A stretch of DNA of 5,246 nucleotides from Methanobacteriota archaeon (GTDB lineage: Archaea; Nanobdellota; Nanobdellia; Woesearchaeales; SM23-78), in contig DAOWFR010000104.1 of the NCBI GenBank assembly GCA_030637925.1, forward strand, positions 1 to 5,246, given 5' to 3'. Both the position numbers and the translations under genes were made by a program. Numbering within the stretch: position 1 is the first letter of the stretch; each line of letters starts with the position of its first letter. Positions 4,468-5,246 of the stretch are shown here, one piece after another. Below the pieces are notes generated by a model. The model searched no databases. It saw only the letters and a program-made list of their open reading frames with translations, and was not told where the DNA came from.

Positions 4468-5246
4468 ATGATGAACAGGAAAGGCGTAGGTAGTGCATTA
4501 TCAATTGTTGTGAAGATAATTGTCATATTAATAGTCTTTATAGTCTTGATTTCAACATTTATAGGTCTTTTTGGTAGGACCAAGAAAGCAACACTCGACC
4601 TTATTAAGAAGGAGCATGACCAGTTTATTTATCTTGATGGAAGTTATATTCATCCAGACCTTCTTGACTCAGACCTAAGCACTTTCTGGTTTATAGGCTT
4701 TAAGAGTTTTATAAGAGAAGCAATTACTAGTAAGCAACCCTGTCTAGGCTCTTTCTACATTGATGATAGAATTGATATGCAGGGTGTTTCAATAAGCTTC
4801 TTACAAGAACCAACAGGAATTACAATGTTCCTTAGGGATAGCAAGGGAGTAGTTGGAGCTTATGATGATATAACCTTTAATAATACAGATGGTCATGAGT
4901 GGAAGCTATGTATTATTGACCCTTCTAAAACTAATTTTAATGCATTCTTTCATGAATTTGAGCTTTCATTTAAATCAGGACAGCCTCTTCATGATGTTGT
5001 TATTGACTTTAAAGGCAAGCCTAAAGGAAGTGATATAAAAGCAACTTATTTTACTCCAGAAAGACGTGATCAGCCAGATGTGTCACCAGAAGAGGTTGAT
5101 TATCATGCTTATATCATAGGTAGATCGAGATCATTTATTTTCGATATCTTAGCTAAAGACAAAATTGATAGATATTTATTCTTCTTTGTAGTCTCGGGAG
5201 ATAATTTCTGTATACTGCCCACAACAAGGGAGAAAAATACAAATGC
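4468..5246 (+). CDS. Pilin-like membrane-anchored protein of unknown function, C-terminus cut by window end
   Basis: The frame is open from ATG 4468 to the right edge, giving at least 259 residues. MMNRKGVGSALS is followed by a hydrophobic helix at about 13-34 and then LFGRTKK, so the N-terminus fits the class III pattern, though with Leu rather than a polar residue near +5. The exported region is rich in beta-type sequence, for example CLGSFYID, VSISFLQ, GITMFLRD, HEWKLCIID and YLFFFVVSGDNFCILP, with C92, C148 and C248. No enzymatic motif or known family is recognised. The start is 3 nt after the previous stop; a second ATG at 4471 is equally possible, and only a weak GGAAG site precedes it, so coupling is likely. 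It may be a large non-helical subunit paired with the small helix-only protein before it. Confidence 0.85.
   Translation, partial: MMNRKGVGSALSIVVKIIVILIVFIVLISTFIGLFGRTKKATLDLIKKEHDQFIYLDGSYIHPDLLDSDLSTFWFIGFKSFIREAITSKQPCLGSFYIDDRIDMQGVSISFLQEPTGITMFLRDSKGVVGAYDDITFNNTDGHEWKLCIIDPSKTNFNAFFHEFELSFKSGQPLHDVVIDFKGKPKGSDIKATYFTPERRDQPDVSPEEVDYHAYIIGRSRSFIFDILAKDKIDRYLFFFVVSGDNFCILPTTREKNTN

Noticed and set aside
1..5246. CRISPR array, insertion sequence or long repeats
   Set aside because: No regularly spaced direct repeats, transposase motifs or terminal inverted repeats were seen by eye; the similarity of the three cysteine-module genes is at protein level only.

Overview
The window reads as archaeal DNA of low GC content. 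The evidence is TATA-type promoters about 26 bp from the expected starts, Shine-Dalgarno sites matching GGTGAT, an RNase P RNA with no bacterial-type context, the archaeal/eukaryotic Sec61-beta translocon subunit, and the start of an archaeal nascent polypeptide-associated complex (NAC) protein. The many tiny class III signal-peptide (archaellin/pilin-like) proteins suggest a small-genome archaeon of the DPANN type (Woesearchaeota/Pacearchaeota-like). That placement is inference.

Left part (1-690), minus strand, housekeeping: RNase P RNA (657-291), then Sec61-beta (245-75), then the first 17 codons of archaeal NAC (51-1, running off the edge). RNase P RNA and Sec61-beta each have their own promoter with the same 10-mer CTTTTTAAAC. 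The Sec61-beta transcript appears leaderless. Position 657 is supported both by the terminal P1 helix and by the promoter distance.

Right part (716-5246), plus strand, accessory surface-protein cluster: seven consecutive genes all begin with a few basic residues, a short pilin-type recognition segment and one long hydrophobic helix. They fall in two blocks, each behind a TTTAAATA box. Block one (784-3232) has three genes whose exported part starts with the same six-cysteine module, C-x6-C-x3-C-x(13-23)-C-x(5-10)-CC. In the first two this module is the whole exported domain. In the third it is followed by about 530 residues that look like Ig-like beta domains. Block two (3338 to beyond the window end) has a 39-aa helix-only protein, a 275-aa protein, a 58-aa helix-only protein with an amphipathic tail, and a larger protein of at least 259 aa cut by the window end. 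Genes within each block are 0-24 bp apart, so each looks co-transcribed and partly translationally coupled.

Interpretation (inference): the plus-strand cluster encodes components of a pilus-like or cell-envelope assembly, processed by a prepilin peptidase, inserted N-in/C-out and stabilised by disulfides outside the cell. No ATPase, platform protein or peptidase gene is visible here. The tandem cysteine module, with spacing like that of beta-defensins, is the most unusual element.
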